Made by a program: the position numbers and the translations under genes. A DNA stretch of 64,000 bases, taken from contig NC_063258.1 of the NCBI RefSeq assembly GCF_019578655.1, forward strand, positions 18,914,802 to 18,978,801, read 5' to 3'. The notes under the pieces were generated by a model, which was not told the DNA's origin, made no database searches, and was given only the letters and a program-made list of their open reading frames with translations. Shown here piece after piece: positions 23,493 to 34,835 of this stretch. The stretch comes from Ricinus communis (lineage: Eukaryota > Streptophyta > Magnoliopsida > Malpighiales > Euphorbiaceae). Position 1 is the first letter of the stretch. Each line of letters begins with the position of its first letter.

Positions 23493-25158
23493 AAACTTTT
23501 GCTTGTCCTCAAGCAATCAACAACTCACTCCTCAAAAGATATCAAATAGCTCAATCAAATGCATTGCGAAAGTTAGCTCAAAACAAATTTCAAAACTCCG
23601 TAATGATTTTCCCCAAAATCCCAAATGACTAAATCCTTAAGAGAGAGAACAAACTTAATAAAGTTGCTAAAGTTAAAATGATAAACCATCTAAATTGAGA
23701 AATTGAGAACCATGCCTCACAAGATGTCACTTAAAACACACAAGTGTACATAGGTGAAAGAAGATCGCCAAGCTCTCAACGCAAAAATACAAAAAAAGTG
23801 CTTACCATAGGCTTGCTTATAGATCCAATCTCCACTACTACGAAATAATCAATAATCATGATCAAAGGGTCTTGAGCCAGGTTGTAATGGGGTTAAGGTA
23901 GGGTACGGATAAATATGGAAAGTAGGCTACAAGTTGTTTTGGAAATTAAGCAGGTAATGCAAGAAAGTAACGAATGATCAAGTGCTGTACCAAAATGAAC
24001 ACTAAGTTGCTCTAAAAATAAGATGATGCTCGAAATGAACTAAATTAATACTCTTTTTTTTTAAGTTATATACTATGTATATATATTACAATAGCTTATG
24101 TAGGGGTTGTTGGTTATTGACACATACAATAAGACTGAATATCCAAAAAAAAAAATTTAATTGAAAGGAGCATCTATGAAAAATCTAGCAACTTAGTGAA
24201 ATATATGAATGCAGATTGATCCAAAATGAAATGCAGCATAAACTTACATAATTTCTAGCAACAATGGTAGAAAGAATGGTAAAATGAATAGAAGTGATAA
24301 AATGAGTGTCACTGTTACTATTATCACGAAAGGAAAGGCTAAGGCTCAAAATTGGTTCACTAAGGGAAAAACAGGGTTAGGCTTTTGGCCAAATTATGTA
24401 AATCCTAAGTGCCCAAATCATCTCACGATTATCGATAATTCATGTAATAATAAAAAAAACATCGTAAAGCAAGTTCTAGAAACAGAGATTCTATACAATG
24501 CTCACTTAATGAAACAAAAGGGAGCATAAAAATAGTGATGCTCCAATTGGCTCAAAATCTTACCATTTGAGTGGGTTAAAATTGCATGAATTCTCAAACC
24601 AAAGTTTAAACAGCCAACCACAATAATAAGCAATAATATTAATAATGTTATATATCTAAGATAAAGTAAAATGGAAGAATTAAGGAAAAATACCAGTTTT
24701 ACCTGGCTGGATTGTAATTAAGAGATTCGTTCATTGCCTTCTTCCAACAAGGTTCAATAAAAAGCTATAAGGGAATCCATTCAAAGGGGAAAAGTCATCA
24801 ACTACTTAATTGAAACAAAACTCAAGATAATCACAACATCGGTAGGTACCTACCCCACACTTGAGTATAACACTGTCAATAGTGTTAGAGAGATTAAAAC
24901 TGAGCAAGCATATGATTCACACGTCATGGTTATTGAAGATCATGCTGAGTTTTTTGTTTTAGAATAATTAGAAAGGCATAGTGTTCTACTTAACATAAAA
25001 AAAACAAATGCAAGGAAATAACATAAAATTAAGCATGCTACAAGCAAGAAAATAAAAGGAGATAATAAACTGAAAGAAAATAAAAAGAAAAAGGAAAGAG
25101 AAAAATATCACAAAAAATTTTTTCCACTAAGAGTCTGCTGATGGTGTATCCTCATTGG
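23493..25158 (-). mobile_element. Long non-coding region between env-like ORF and 3' LTR of Athila
   Basis: About 1.67 kb of AT-rich DNA with poly-A/T runs (about 24,050; 24,148) and no convincing frame on either strand. An 81-codon plus-strand frame at 24,284-24,529 resembles nothing known. Such untranslated stretches are usual before the PPT in Athila-like elements. Confidence 0.6.
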
Positions 25159-26669
25159 TTGGATCTGCTTTGGAAAAGGTGGAAATTTAAGCCGAGGAAG
25201 GGGGGCGGTGGTGGATCAGGGTCTGTGAAGCATGTTGCCATATCAAACTCCATATCATCAATGAGCCGCTGATTTTGTGCTCTAGTCTCTGGCATCTTTT
25301 GAATCTGTTCTACTATGAACTCTGTCTGGGTGGCCTACCTATCTAATCCACTCATGAGCTGTTGAAGCATACTGTTCAAACCGCCAAACTGTGCCTTCGT
25401 CTCTTCTTGAAACTGCACAAACTCAGTATACTGCTGCTGTTATAAATTGCAAACTCGGTCTAGATAGTCAGCCATAGCACTGATCTGAACGCTCGATGTC
25501 CCTTGCTAAATGAGAGGATGACACTCCAGATGAGGGCATAAACACTCTAACTGGGTTAGGAATCCTAACATCCGGAATCCCAGCCGACGGATGTTGGGCT
25601 CCTCTAGCCACTGCCTCTCTAGCCTCCCTGACTATTGTGCTCACGAGCCTATATTCTATACCATGTGGATGTCTAGTGGCCGTGATCATCTGCATGTTGA
25701 TCATCTGTCTGATCCCTAGTGCTGTCATGTCACTAATATTTGAAAGCTCCAATAGACAATCATCCAATACATCCAGTCTCTTAGCTAACCTAGTCACGTA
25801 CGGACCGAAACAACAATGCATCTTTTCTGGGCGTCTACTATAAATGAATGGACTTGGCGAGCCAATAAATATCCCAAGTCTAGCCTCTTCTGATGTTGCA
25901 TAGCCTAGAGAATAAAGACATCAGTCTGTGTTACTGCCCCAAAATTTTCCCCCCTGCCTGTAATGGTGTAAGCTAGTAGGGTGTGAAGGTAGCGGAGATG
26001 GTCCGGTAGGCTAGACGCCTTAGACCTGCTTGGGTAGTATGTTTCCGGCCTCATTACCAATGAGTCCCACATGGTGTCATATGAAATTGGGTGGATGTAT
26101 AGACATCCCTGATACTCCTCCCTCGAGATTTCTTGTTCAGTCCATAATCCCAAATGCATGCCAAATTGTGGGACCGACATCGAGAACTCCCTTCCCCTAA
26201 GCCTAAAATAAATTGCATCAGGCTGATGCCAGTTTGTGATCTGTTGCTGTAGGAAGAAGGTGCTGAGGAACTCGATCGTAAGCTCACGATAGGTTGGCTC
26301 AATGATGTCAAAGAATCTCGCATACAGTAGAGTCTCGAATAGTGTGCGCACATCTTGAGCCAATCCCACTCTCTCCAGGGATGTGAAGTCTATGCAACGG
26401 CCCACCATCACTTGCTTCCATCTCATGACTTAGAATCTACTTTCATTGTCTGCATTAGGGAATGTCCATAATGGATGACGGCCAGGTGTGGATGGGTTCA
26501 CAGGAGGTGCTTTCCGAGGTCGGACTACTTGCTGTTGTGGTGGAGGTGGAAGTGCTGGTGTTGGTGCTGGTTCTGGTGCTGTGGAGGAAGATGTTCCTTC
26601 ACCACGCGATCGCTTGCTGGTAGCAATGCATTTCAGTTGCTTTCTACGAGATTTATCACAATCCGTCAT
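25159..26669 (-). pseudogene. Athila-type extra ORF ('env-like' / ATHILA ORF-1 family), broken
   Basis: The ATG at 26,669 starts a basic and proline-rich N-terminus (K/R-rich, then P-A-P repeats, about residues 1-60). A conserved middle follows: 'LERVGLAQDVRTLFETLLY', 'EPTYRELTIEFLSTF', 'FRLRGREFSMSVPQFG', 'LGLWTEQE', 'ITGRGENFGAVTQTDVF', and then 'GPYVTRLAKRLDVLDD'. The C-terminus is Q/E-rich and coiled-coil-like ('QYTEFVQFQEETKAQFGG') and ends in a proline run. In-frame stops (after 'NADNESRF', after 'TDVFIL', at 'CNL*QQQ', at 'GLDR*ATQ') and at least two frameshifts break it. The pattern is that of the ORF placed after integrase in Athila elements, often called env-like although an envelope function is unproven. 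I see no clear signal peptide or membrane segment. Confidence 0.8.
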
Positions 26670-26674
26670 ATCAC

Positions 26675-27055
26675 CTAATGCAAATAATTATTAGTTTTTT
26701 GTGCAAGAACTCAGGTTAATGAAAGAAATAATCTACCGAAAATCAACAGCATAATGATTATAATTCGACTAACCGAAAACTTGTATAAACTAATAAGCCG
26801 ATACATACCAATATAATTTATCATGAACCAGCAATTGCAACTTTAGTCTAACCATTATTCATACTTTGCATGCCGTAGGCAAATTTTATTTCCGCCAACC
26901 CCCACACTAACGTAAATTAACCTAACCGAGGTGATATTGTTACAATATAAAGCCACCAAGATATCCTAGCATGTCCTAACAAAAGTATATGTATATAAAA
27001 GAAAATCAAATCATGAAAAAAAATAATTTTAAAAGCAACAAGTGAAGAGACTTAC
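26675..27055 (-). other. Candidate 5'-leader intron before the env-like ORF
   Basis: On the minus strand a canonical donor follows 'gaattcaa' as GTAAGTC, and an acceptor 'tttgcattag' ends five bases before the ATG of the env-like ORF. The 381-base interval is T-rich, with a 'ttctttcattaacctgag' branch-point-like region. There is no coding sequence inside. Splicing is inferred from the signals alone. Confidence 0.45.
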
Positions 27056-27129
27056 TTGAATTCACTGAGGAAAGTGAGAAGGGTGAGATAAGGGTATAAG
27101 AACAACACCTTTGAGCTAACAAAAACAAA

Positions 27130-27400
27130 AGGGAAGCAAAATTTTCGGAGGGCTCCCCTTCTTATAGGCACGGGGTCAGCACGGGTGAGGGTAAGGCCGT
27201 GTTGAGCCTTCAGCCTTCTTGTGAGCACCTTGGTGCTCATGACCACGGCTGGAGGTCGTGGTGGTTCGGCCGTGACCACTTATTCTTTATCTTTCAACAC
27301 GGGCTTGACTCCGGCTGTGGTGAGGAGCACGGCCTGGGGTTGTAGCCCGTGATGGCGACGGAAACCGTGGTGAAACAGGGTGTTTCCGGGCTTTCCTTTG
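27130..27400 (-). promoter_or_regulatory. Candidate internal promoter of the Athila env-like ORF
   Basis: This GC-rich island lies between integrase and the env-like ORF. On the minus strand it has the same kind of CACGG/CCGTG half-sites as U3 of the LTRs, including 'ccaccacgacctccag', which matches U3 'ccaccacggcctccag' at all but one base. A TATA-like 'gtgcctataagaagg' (about 27,155-27,170) follows at the position where U3 has its TATA box. About 100 bases of leader then reach a GTAAGT donor. It looks like a U3-like promoter for a separate transcript. No transcript evidence is available. Confidence 0.5.
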
Positions 27401-27689
27401 CCATCTCGAATCGCCTTACTCCCTACCTGTATTTGACACATATACGCACGTAATTAGATCATAAAACAAGTAAATATGGTCCAACGAAAGAGTCCGTCCT
27501 CACCGATTACAAAAGTCCGAATAAAATTAAAAACCCTAATTACTGTTAGGCAACTATAATAAAGTCAAAGGAAAATAATAAAACAATCACAACTAATCAA
27601 AAACATGAAAGTATAATCCAATTCGAATGTACAGAAGTGCTTATTTATTTATTTATTTTGCAAAGTCTTAAGCTTGACTCATTCGGATC

Positions 27690-28868
27690 ACCCTTCCTGT
27701 GCATACAAAGCCAGGTCAACTCGTTGCTCACTATCCAACGAGTTACAATGGTATTGCTTTAGCCGATGGCCGTTCACTTTGAAGTCTCCCTTCTCTGGAT
27801 GATGCAACTCTACCACTCCATATGGAAAGACTTGTCCGATCTGAAATGGTCCAGACCAATGACTCGTACTTTCCGGGAAATAGACGAATCCTTTTTCTTA
27901 GTCCTTGCTTTGTAAGTTGAGGAGTTTTCATACGCCTGACTGGCGCCACTCATCTAGCTCACTCAGCTGCCACTGTCACTCCTTACCTGCAGAATCAATA
28001 TCAAAGTTACAAGTTCTAATGGCCCAAAGTGCCGTATGCTCTAACTCAACAGGCAAATGACATGACTTTCCATAAACAAGGCGATAGGGCGTAAAACCTA
28101 TAGATGTCCTAAAAGTCCTAAACGCCCATAATGCATCACCTAACTTAACAGTCCAGTCCTTCCTACTCGTACTAACGGTTCTCTCTAAAATACGTTTAAT
28201 ACCCCTATTAGTTACCTCAACCTGCCTACTAGTCTGGAGGTGATAGGGAGTAGAGAATCGATGAGTAACTCCATACCGCTTAAGTACTTTCTCTAATTGG
28301 GCATTGCAGAAATGTATTCCTCTATCACTAATAAGCGCCCTAGGTATGCCAAACCTAGCAAACAATCGCTTAAGGAATCTGTAGACAACCCTGGCATCAT
28401 CAGTGGCTACAGCCTGAGCTTCAAGCCACTTAGAGAAATATTCAACAGCAACTAGAATGTACTTATTACCATATGAAGAGGGAAAGGGTCCCATGAAGTC
28501 GATGCCCCAAACATCAAAAATCTCAATGACTTGCACACCAGTTTGGGGCATCTCATCACGAGAAGAGATATTACCTGCGCGCTGGCAAGCATCACAAACC
28601 TGAACAAATTTCCGTGCGTCTTGGAAGAGCGTAGGCCAATAGAATCCTGCCTCTAGCACCTTCCTCACTGTATGGTTTGCTGCTTGATGACCTCCAGTGG
28701 GTCCCTCATGGCAGTGCTTCAATATTTGGAGAGTCTCTTCGCCATATACACAACGAATCACCTGATCTGCACATACTTTAAACAAAAAGGGATCTTCCCA
28801 AATGTAGTATTTCAAATCGGCGAAGAATTTCTTCTTTTACTAATAAGTCATACCCTTTGGTAGAACCC
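27690..28868 (-). pseudogene. Athila integrase
   Basis: The longest intact block (27,976-28,815) contains the HHCC zinc finger ('[13 protein letters not shown]', 'CDACQRAG'), the core with D in '[16 protein letters not shown]', D in '[11 protein letters not shown]' and E in '[15 protein letters not shown]', and the '[20 protein letters not shown]' motif. After a stop at the end of this block the C-terminal region continues in broken form ('LFPGK' and the GPF-like 'WSGPFQIGQVFPYGVVEL', about 27,780-27,900). Upstream, '[15 protein letters not shown]' shows two adjacent stops where related elements have Q-Q, both one C-to-T change away. The enzyme would join element DNA to the host chromosome. 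The catalytic triad is kept but the frame is not. Confidence 0.93.
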
Positions 28869-28983
28869 TAGCAACCAAATAGTTAGTGTAATCTGAAAAC
28901 CAGGGAGTATCAGTGTATACCTGAGTGACATATAAATGCTCCTCTGGAAATCGATCGTCTATTGCCGTCTCATCAAGTGCATC

Positions 28984-29395
28984 CTAGTGAGGATTATCCA
29001 ATCTCGATAAATGGTCCACTGCCAGATTCTCCGCGGCCTTCTTATCCTTGATCTCGACATCAAATTCCTGCAATAAAAGAATCCACCGAATCAATCTCGG
29101 TTTCGCATCATTTTTCAGGAATAAGTACCTCAACGCCGAGTGGTCCGTGAAGACGATGGTTTTGGAGAGAATGAGGTATGATCTAAACTTGTCGAAGGCA
29201 TAAACAACAGCCAACAACTCCTTCTCTGTAGTGGTGTAGTGTTCCTGGGCTCCTGTCAAAGTCTTGCTAGCGTAGTAAATGGCTTGGAACTTCTTTTCAA
29301 TCCTCTGTTCAAGCACAGCTCCAACTGTATAGTCACTAGCATCGCACATCAGTTCGAAAGGCAGCCCCTAATCAGGAGAAACTATGATTGGGGCT
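28984..29395 (-). pseudogene. Athila RNase H
   Basis: The domain begins '[15 protein letters not shown]' (first acidic residue), has '[19 protein letters not shown]' (E) and '[13 protein letters not shown]' (D), and ends in the tether '[11 protein letters not shown]' before a stop. An in-frame TAG just before the domain ('[15 protein letters not shown]') separates it from RT; W is usual there, so one G-to-A change explains it. It would degrade the RNA strand during reverse transcription. Confidence 0.92.
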
Positions 29396-30665
29396 ATAGT
29401 CAGAAGTTTCTTAAGTAACTCAAAAGCTGCCAAGCATGCATCATCAAAAATAAAAGGTACATCCTTAACTAACAATTGAGTGAGAGGCCTAGCAATCTTA
29501 GAAAAATCTCTAATAAATCTCCTATAAAACCCTGCATGGCCTAGAAAACTCCTAAATTTTTAATGTGAACTAGGAGGAGGTAGCTTAGATATTACTTCTA
29601 CCTTAGCTCTATCCACCTCCATCCCAGCCTGAGAGATCTTATGCCCTAAAACAATCCCCTCTCTCACCATGAAATGGCATTCTTCCCAGTTTAGTACCAA
29701 GTTAGCCTCAATACACCTAGCTAACATGCGCTCAAGGTTTGCCAAACAAAGAGAGAAAGAATTACCAAAAATAGAGAAGTCATCCATAAATACCTCCATA
29801 GACTCCTCAATCATGTCCTCAAAAATAGCCATCATGCACCGCTGAAATGTAGCCGGTGCATTGCATAGTCCGAATGGCATCCGTCTATAAGCGAATGTCC
29901 CATAAGGGCAGGTGAAGGTAGTCTTCTCTTGGTCCTCAAGTGCAATAGGAATCTGAAAGTAACCTGAAAAGCCATCAAGAAAACAATAAAACATGTGACC
30001 TGCTAAACGTTCAATCATCTGATCAATGAAAGCAAGAGGGAAATGATCCTTCCGAGTTGCATCATTAAGCCTACGGTAATCAATGCAAACTCGGAAGCCT
30101 GTTACTGTCCGAGTCGGGATCAACTCATCCTTCTCATTCCTTACCACTGTCATGCCTCCTTTCTTAGGTACAACCACTTGTTTCATGTTCGGATTGAGTC
30201 GTCTTTGAGACTGAACAACCGGCCTGAAACTGTCCTCCAATGAAATCTTATGAGAGCAGAAACTTGGATTTATGCCCGGATATCGGCTATCTTGAAAGCA
30301 AAGGCCTTCTTGTACTTCCTTAAAACTTCCAATAGCATGGCTTGTTCTTCAAGAGTTAGATCGGCTGCTATGATTACTGGTAAGCGCTTCTCTTTATCCA
30401 GGAAGGCATAAACCAAGTGGCTCGGTAACTCCTTCAGTTCTAAGACTGGTGGGTCCTCGAATGAAGTCTTTACCTTATGCACCCCAGACATGTCAAGAAA
30501 AAGATAGGGATCAGTTGACAAGCTCGGCTCAAAGCCAATAAAACAGCGAGTTGCTCCAACACTTGCTCTTTCGGATAACTCCTCCTCATTCTCAGCTAAT
30601 GCTACCTGCAAAGGGTCAGAACATAAAATTTCTTGCAAATGGGACTCAACCACATCATCAATCAC
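29396..30665 (-). pseudogene. Athila reverse transcriptase with upstream connector
   Basis: The connector (30,270-30,665) ends 'AADLTLEEQAMLLEVLRKY'. RT proper has 'VVPKKGGMTVVRNEKDELI', 'RVCIDYRRLNDATRKDHFP', 'FIDQMIERLAGHMFYCFLDG', 'PYGTFAYRRMPFGLCNAPA', and the catalytic 'MEVFMDDFSIFG' (FMDD variant, normal for this clade). After a stop comes 'KFRSFLGHAGFYRRFIRDFS'. A frameshift joins connector and RT. It would copy element RNA to DNA in virus-like particles. The breaks show it is not functional. Confidence 0.94.
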
Positions 30666-30799
30666 ATCAATATAATATACAACATTATCATAGTCCAGTG
30701 ACTATCTCATGGAAGTGGCTAGGTCAAAGGTAATGGTCTCATCATCAACTCTAAGCTTAAGCTTTCCATCGCTTACATCGATAACAGCCCTTGATGTAG

Positions 30800-31660
30800 C
30801 TAGAAAGGCCTACCTAAGATAAGAGGCACAGTGCTCTCACCCTCCATATCCATCACCACAAAATCCATAGGAAAGATAAATTTATCTACCTTTACAAGTA
30901 AATCTTCAACAATACCTCTAGGAATTTTAACAGTCCTATTTGCTAACTGAACACTCATCCTAGTAGGCTTAGGTTCATGCAACCCTAATTTGGCAAATAA
31001 ACTAGTGGGCATCAAGTTAATACTAGCTCCTAAATCAGCCAATGCACCACTAATTGATAAATCACCAATCATACAAGGGATAGTAAAACTCCCTGGATCT
31101 CGTCGCTTGAGTGGCAGTTTGTTTTGGAGAATAGCTAAACACTCCTCATTAAGCACTACCTGACCAAGATCCTCCAACTTCCTCTTGTTGCTCAAAATCT
31201 CCTTTAAAAACTTGGCGTACTTCGGCATCTGCGAAATTGCCTCAATAAAAGGTAAGTTAATTTTCAGCTGCTTAAATAAGTCAAGAAACTTACTATATTG
31301 CTTGTCCACCTTATCCTGCCTCAACCTTGTAGGATATGGAACCGGGGGCTGATGCTCCCGCACAGGGCTCTTTTGCCTGTCTTCTTTCTTTCTCTCATTC
31401 TCTACCACCTCAAGGTTTGGTCCTTCCTTAGCTGGCTCGACCTGCACAATTGTATTATCCTTGTCAGCTAAAGGCGAAGAACCAGTCAATTTCTTACCTG
31501 AACGCAAGGTGATAGCCTTGCAATGCTCCCTCGGGTTTGACTCTGTAGTGCTAGGGAGCGATCTTGAAGGTCTCTCTGAAAGCGTCTTAGAAATTTGGCC
31601 AATTTGAGTCTCCAAGTTCTGAATCGAGGCTTGCTGATTCCTAAGTGCACTATCGGTCAT
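30800..31660 (-). pseudogene. Athila protease region
   Basis: A 286-codon open block. The N-terminal part is a charged gag-pol linker ('KAITLRSGKKL', 'YSKFLDLFKQLKINLPFIEA', 'MPKYAKFLKEILSNKRKL'). The retropepsin follows, with active-site 'GALADLGASINLMPTSLF' (about residues 207-224; D-L-G-A replaces D-S/T-G, as is common in this clade) and the flap/C-terminal motif 'STVPLILGRPF'. It would cut the polyprotein. The domain itself is open, but shifts on both sides disconnect it. Confidence 0.9.
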
Positions 31661-32959
31661 TGAATCTCGTTTAGAGACGTCACAAACTTCATCATAAGCT
31701 CCTCTAAATTTGACTTCTTTTTCTTGTGGAGGAGGAGCTTGTGTAGGCCCAGCTGGTTGTTGCTGTGGCTATTGATGAAGTCTTTGAAAACCTGGCGGAC
31801 TCTAGGCATTATTGTTCCTCCAACTGGAATTGGGATGATTGCGCCATCCAGGGTTGTATGTATTGCTATAAGGGTTATTCTGCTGCCTTGGGGCATCCCC
31901 CATATAATCAACCTCTTCAACATCAGAAGACATAACAGAATTAGATGGAAAAGTGGTAGAAGATGAAGCAAACATACCTCCCGCAGTACAGTTCGCACTG
32001 TAATGCGGGCCACCACAAAACTCGCAGCCAACATTCGCTGCATGAACTGGCATCTAGAGTTGGTCGATCTTCTTGGCTAGAAGCTCCACTTGAGCTGCCA
32101 AGGCTGCTGTAGAGTCCACTTGGTTGACCACTCCCTGTCTTCTTGGTCAGCTCCTAGAGGATTGCCACTGATAGTTGTTCATGGCCATTTCCTCTATCAA
32201 GTTCTGAGCCTGCTCGAGCGTCTTATCGCTTAGCGCCCACCTGCCGCATCCACCATCTGCCTCGTTGCAAGGTTCAACCCGCTGTAGAAGGTCTGAACCT
32301 GCATCCATACTGGCAATCCGTGATGTGGGTAGCATCTCAAAAGATCTTTAAATCTCTCCCATGCATCGTACATGCTTTCATCATCAAACTGCACAAAAAA
32401 AGATATGTCATTTCTAAGTCTAGCAATTTTAGCGGGAGGAAAATACTTGTATAAAAAATTTTCAGCCAACGCCCTCCAAGTAGTAATTGTTTGCTGTGGA
32501 AGGGATTGCAACCATCTCTTAGCTCTGTCCCTCAAGCAAAATGGAAACAATGTCAACCGAATGGCATCATCAGTTGTCCCATTTATCTTGAATGTGTCAC
32601 AAATCTCTAAAAAATTAGAGATATGTGCATTGGGATCCTCGCTGGGCAATTCCTCCAAACTGCATGATCTGCTGGATCATCTGGATCACGTTGGCTTTTA
32701 TTTCAAAATTGTTGGCCTCTATAGCAGGTCTGAGTATACTAGTTTTTGTCCCACCCAAAGATGATCGAGCAAACTCGTACATCGTCCTCTGATCCTAATC
32801 GGCTTGGGGGTTGAGGTTCTCCATCGCGTCAGTTCCTTGAACTTGAATTGTAACTCTGTCCTCCTCCTCAACTGCTTACAGACGTCATCTCAATAATCTG
32901 AGAGAGCACTCCGGGTCAGATAAGGGTGTTGTGGGATCAAGGTTAGAGCTCCTGGTCAT
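31661..32959 (-). pseudogene. Athila gag
   Basis: The start at 32,959 reads 'MTRSSNLDPTTPLSDPE'. Capsid-like retrotransposon gag motifs follow: 'FLEICDTFKINGTTDDAIRL', 'LFPFCLRDRAKRWLQSLP', 'WRALAENFLYKYFPPAKIAR', 'SMYDAWERFKDLLRCYPHHG'. A zinc knuckle 'CEFCGGPHYSANC' lies near 32,000-32,030. Three early stops (TGA, TAA, TAG where related proteins have R, Q, Q) and a frameshift before 'EELPSEDPN' disable it, and further shifts precede the knuckle. It would form the particle shell and bind RNA. Confidence 0.92.
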
Positions 32960-33110
32960 ATACTACCTGAAACCGACAACCAAACAACCACCAATCAATC
33001 AAAAAATAATATAACGATAAATAATAATAAATAAATAAATAAAGAATAAATGAATAAACAAATAATGACTAAATTAACACAAACAATTCACTCTAGTTCA
33101 CCGTTATTGT

Positions 33111-33128
33111 TCCCAGGCAACGGTGCCA
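33111..33128 (-). other. Athila primer binding site, tRNA-Asp type
   Basis: Minus-strand TGGCACCGTTGCCTGGGA lies seven bases inside the 5' LTR end. It differs at two positions from the tRNA-Asp-complementary PBS usual for Athila/Tat elements (TGGCGCCGTTGCCGGGGA). Confidence 0.85.
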
Positions 33129-33134
33129 AAAACT

Positions 33135-34592
33135 TGATAGGCTATTTATGCAACCTACACCTAAGGCAGTGAACCTACCGATGTAGTCTAGCACTAGTGA
33201 GTATCAAGGTCGTATCCCTGGAGATCGGGTGAACCTTGAGTTACTACTGTTTGCTATGTTATCTAGTCTGAAATAGTGTGTGAAAGTTCTAACGCTACCA
33301 GCTAATGGTTATGAGTGCAAATAAGTAAATGAAGGACAACGAACAGTCAAAGAAAACAATTGCAAAGAGAGATACAAACCCAAAAGGGGGCTTAAGTGAT
33401 GGAATTCTAAAAATGGATTTTATGGATTGCCGATCTCGTCTACCCGTGCCTAAATCCTGAATTGAACCTGGTTCCTCTCTCGAGCTTACCGAGTTCCTAA
33501 ATCTGCACTAACCTAATGGAATCTCTTCCTATCGGATTACTACAAATTAGCATTAAGCATGATTTAAAACTATTAAGAGTTATTAATTCTTAATCTGGCG
33601 AGTAAATCAACCTTATCTCTAAGTGTTAATTACCAGTTCTTACTATTCAATGTCCAGTTGTAACAAGCATTTCTCAATGTCAAGAAACAACCCACAAACA
33701 ACTAATTCAACGTCTCAAATTAACTGAATCAAACTTTTATTACTAAATAGCATGAAGATTGCAAGAATGACAATTACAAATCCAACAATTAAGCATAATC
33801 CATCAACAAAGGTGAGCCCCAATGGGTTCAAAAGATCTAGCTACTCATGTTCATGGTCAAAGCAATTAAGGAACAAAATAAAGAAAAGAAAATTAAAGGC
33901 ATGTACACCCTTCTCTTTCAAGTTGAATGAGAAACCCTAAATTTGCAAATTCGAAATCTCAAACCCTAGTTGCCTCTTGAATGCTCCCAAAGTTTGTCTT
34001 GATCTTCAATTCGATGTTGGAACAAGTAAAATCTCTCCTTCAATTGATGAATTATTTCTCTCAAGGTCTACAATTGAGGTATAGGAAACAATTGATTAAG
34101 TGTGTCTTGGAATTGAGTCAAAATTTCGTGTCCTTTCCAAAAGAATTCAAAATTGCCTATATAGTTGATTTAGCATGGCCGGAGTCCAGGCTGTGATGAT
34201 TCAAAGATGGCCGAGTCCGTGCAAGGTCGAATCTATGGAGTCTATCAGGCCGACTCCTTCCAAGCCGTGCCCAAGCCGGTGCTTTGATCCACCACAGCCG
34301 CCGAGGCCGTGGTGGCCGTCTTTGAAATGGCACAATTGGGGATAACTTCTTGGCAATTCAGCACGGCCGGAATCTAGGCCATGCTCAACCCTCAGGGTGC
34401 TAGTCCTCGCCAATTTGATGGATTTTGGTCCGTAATCACACGTTTTTCCCTCGATTATTGATGGTGTCCTTCGAAAATGACCTGAAACGAGAACGGAAAC
34501 AAAAGACAGGTGATTCTAGCATAAAACAAGATAATTATGCATAAAAATGTAAACAATCGGGCATGAAAACATGTGTAGTATGATGCTTATCA
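33135..34592 (-). mobile_element. Athila 5' LTR, 1,458 bp
   Basis: Same order of blocks as the 3' LTR, starting TGATAAGCATCATAC on the minus strand and ending 'cataaatagcctatCA'. It has a 34-base segment (about 33,740-33,775) missing from the other LTR and a differently arranged CACGG/CCGTG cluster (about 34,190-34,390). In two samples compared, substitutions were 10 in 112 and about 10 in 290 bases. Confidence 0.93.
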
Positions 34593-34597
34593 TCCAC

Positions 34598-34835
34598 ACA
34601 TGTATATTCCACAAGTAGATGATCAATCTACTTGAATATTTCTTAATAATGCATTCTACATAAGATCAGAAAGACAAACGCAAAGTAGCTTTTAGGTTTA
34701 ATAACCAATTGCCATTCAAATTCAACTTAATTCTATACATCAAAGTTCGTACTAGCCTTATATAGGCCTTAGAAAACCCTAAATCTTAACTAATAAGGAT
34801 TTACATCCCATCAAGGATATGCTAAATAATGAGGA
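34598..34835 (-). mobile_element. Short gypsy LTR fragment beside the Athila element
   Basis: The segment 'gatgatcaatctacttgaat' to 'aactaataaggatttacatc' is closely matched by 49,285-49,490, in the same relation to the R1 segment 'gtaaatccac'. It contains 'cttatataggcct' (TATA-like on the minus strand). The parent family cannot be named. Before the Athila insertion it was directly joined to the R1 unit ending at 22,064. Confidence 0.55.

Larger units (their letters stand above)
22070..34592 (-). mobile_element. Complete but decayed Athila-lineage Ty3/gypsy retrotransposon, 12.5 kb
   Basis: Two direct LTRs bound the element, with TCCAC duplicated outside (22,065-22,069 and 34,593-34,597). 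Minus-strand order is 5' LTR, PBS (tRNA-Asp type), gag with CX2CX3HX4C zinc knuckle, aspartic protease, RT, RNase H, integrase, an extra Athila-type ORF, a long non-coding stretch, PPT and 3' LTR. This gene order with an ORF after integrase is characteristic of the Athila clade. Every gene has in-frame stops or shifts, so it cannot make its own proteins. LTRs differ by several percent plus a 34-base indel, pointing to an old insertion. The site without insertion has a paralogue at 49.27 kb. Confidence 0.95.

Noticed and set aside
24284..24529. 81-codon plus-strand frame in the Athila 3' region
   Set aside because: No recognisable motif; opposite strand to the element; length is within chance for AT-rich DNA.
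26475..26694. Plus-strand W/C- and G-rich frames
   Set aside because: Antisense of the proline-rich N-terminus of the Athila env-like ORF.
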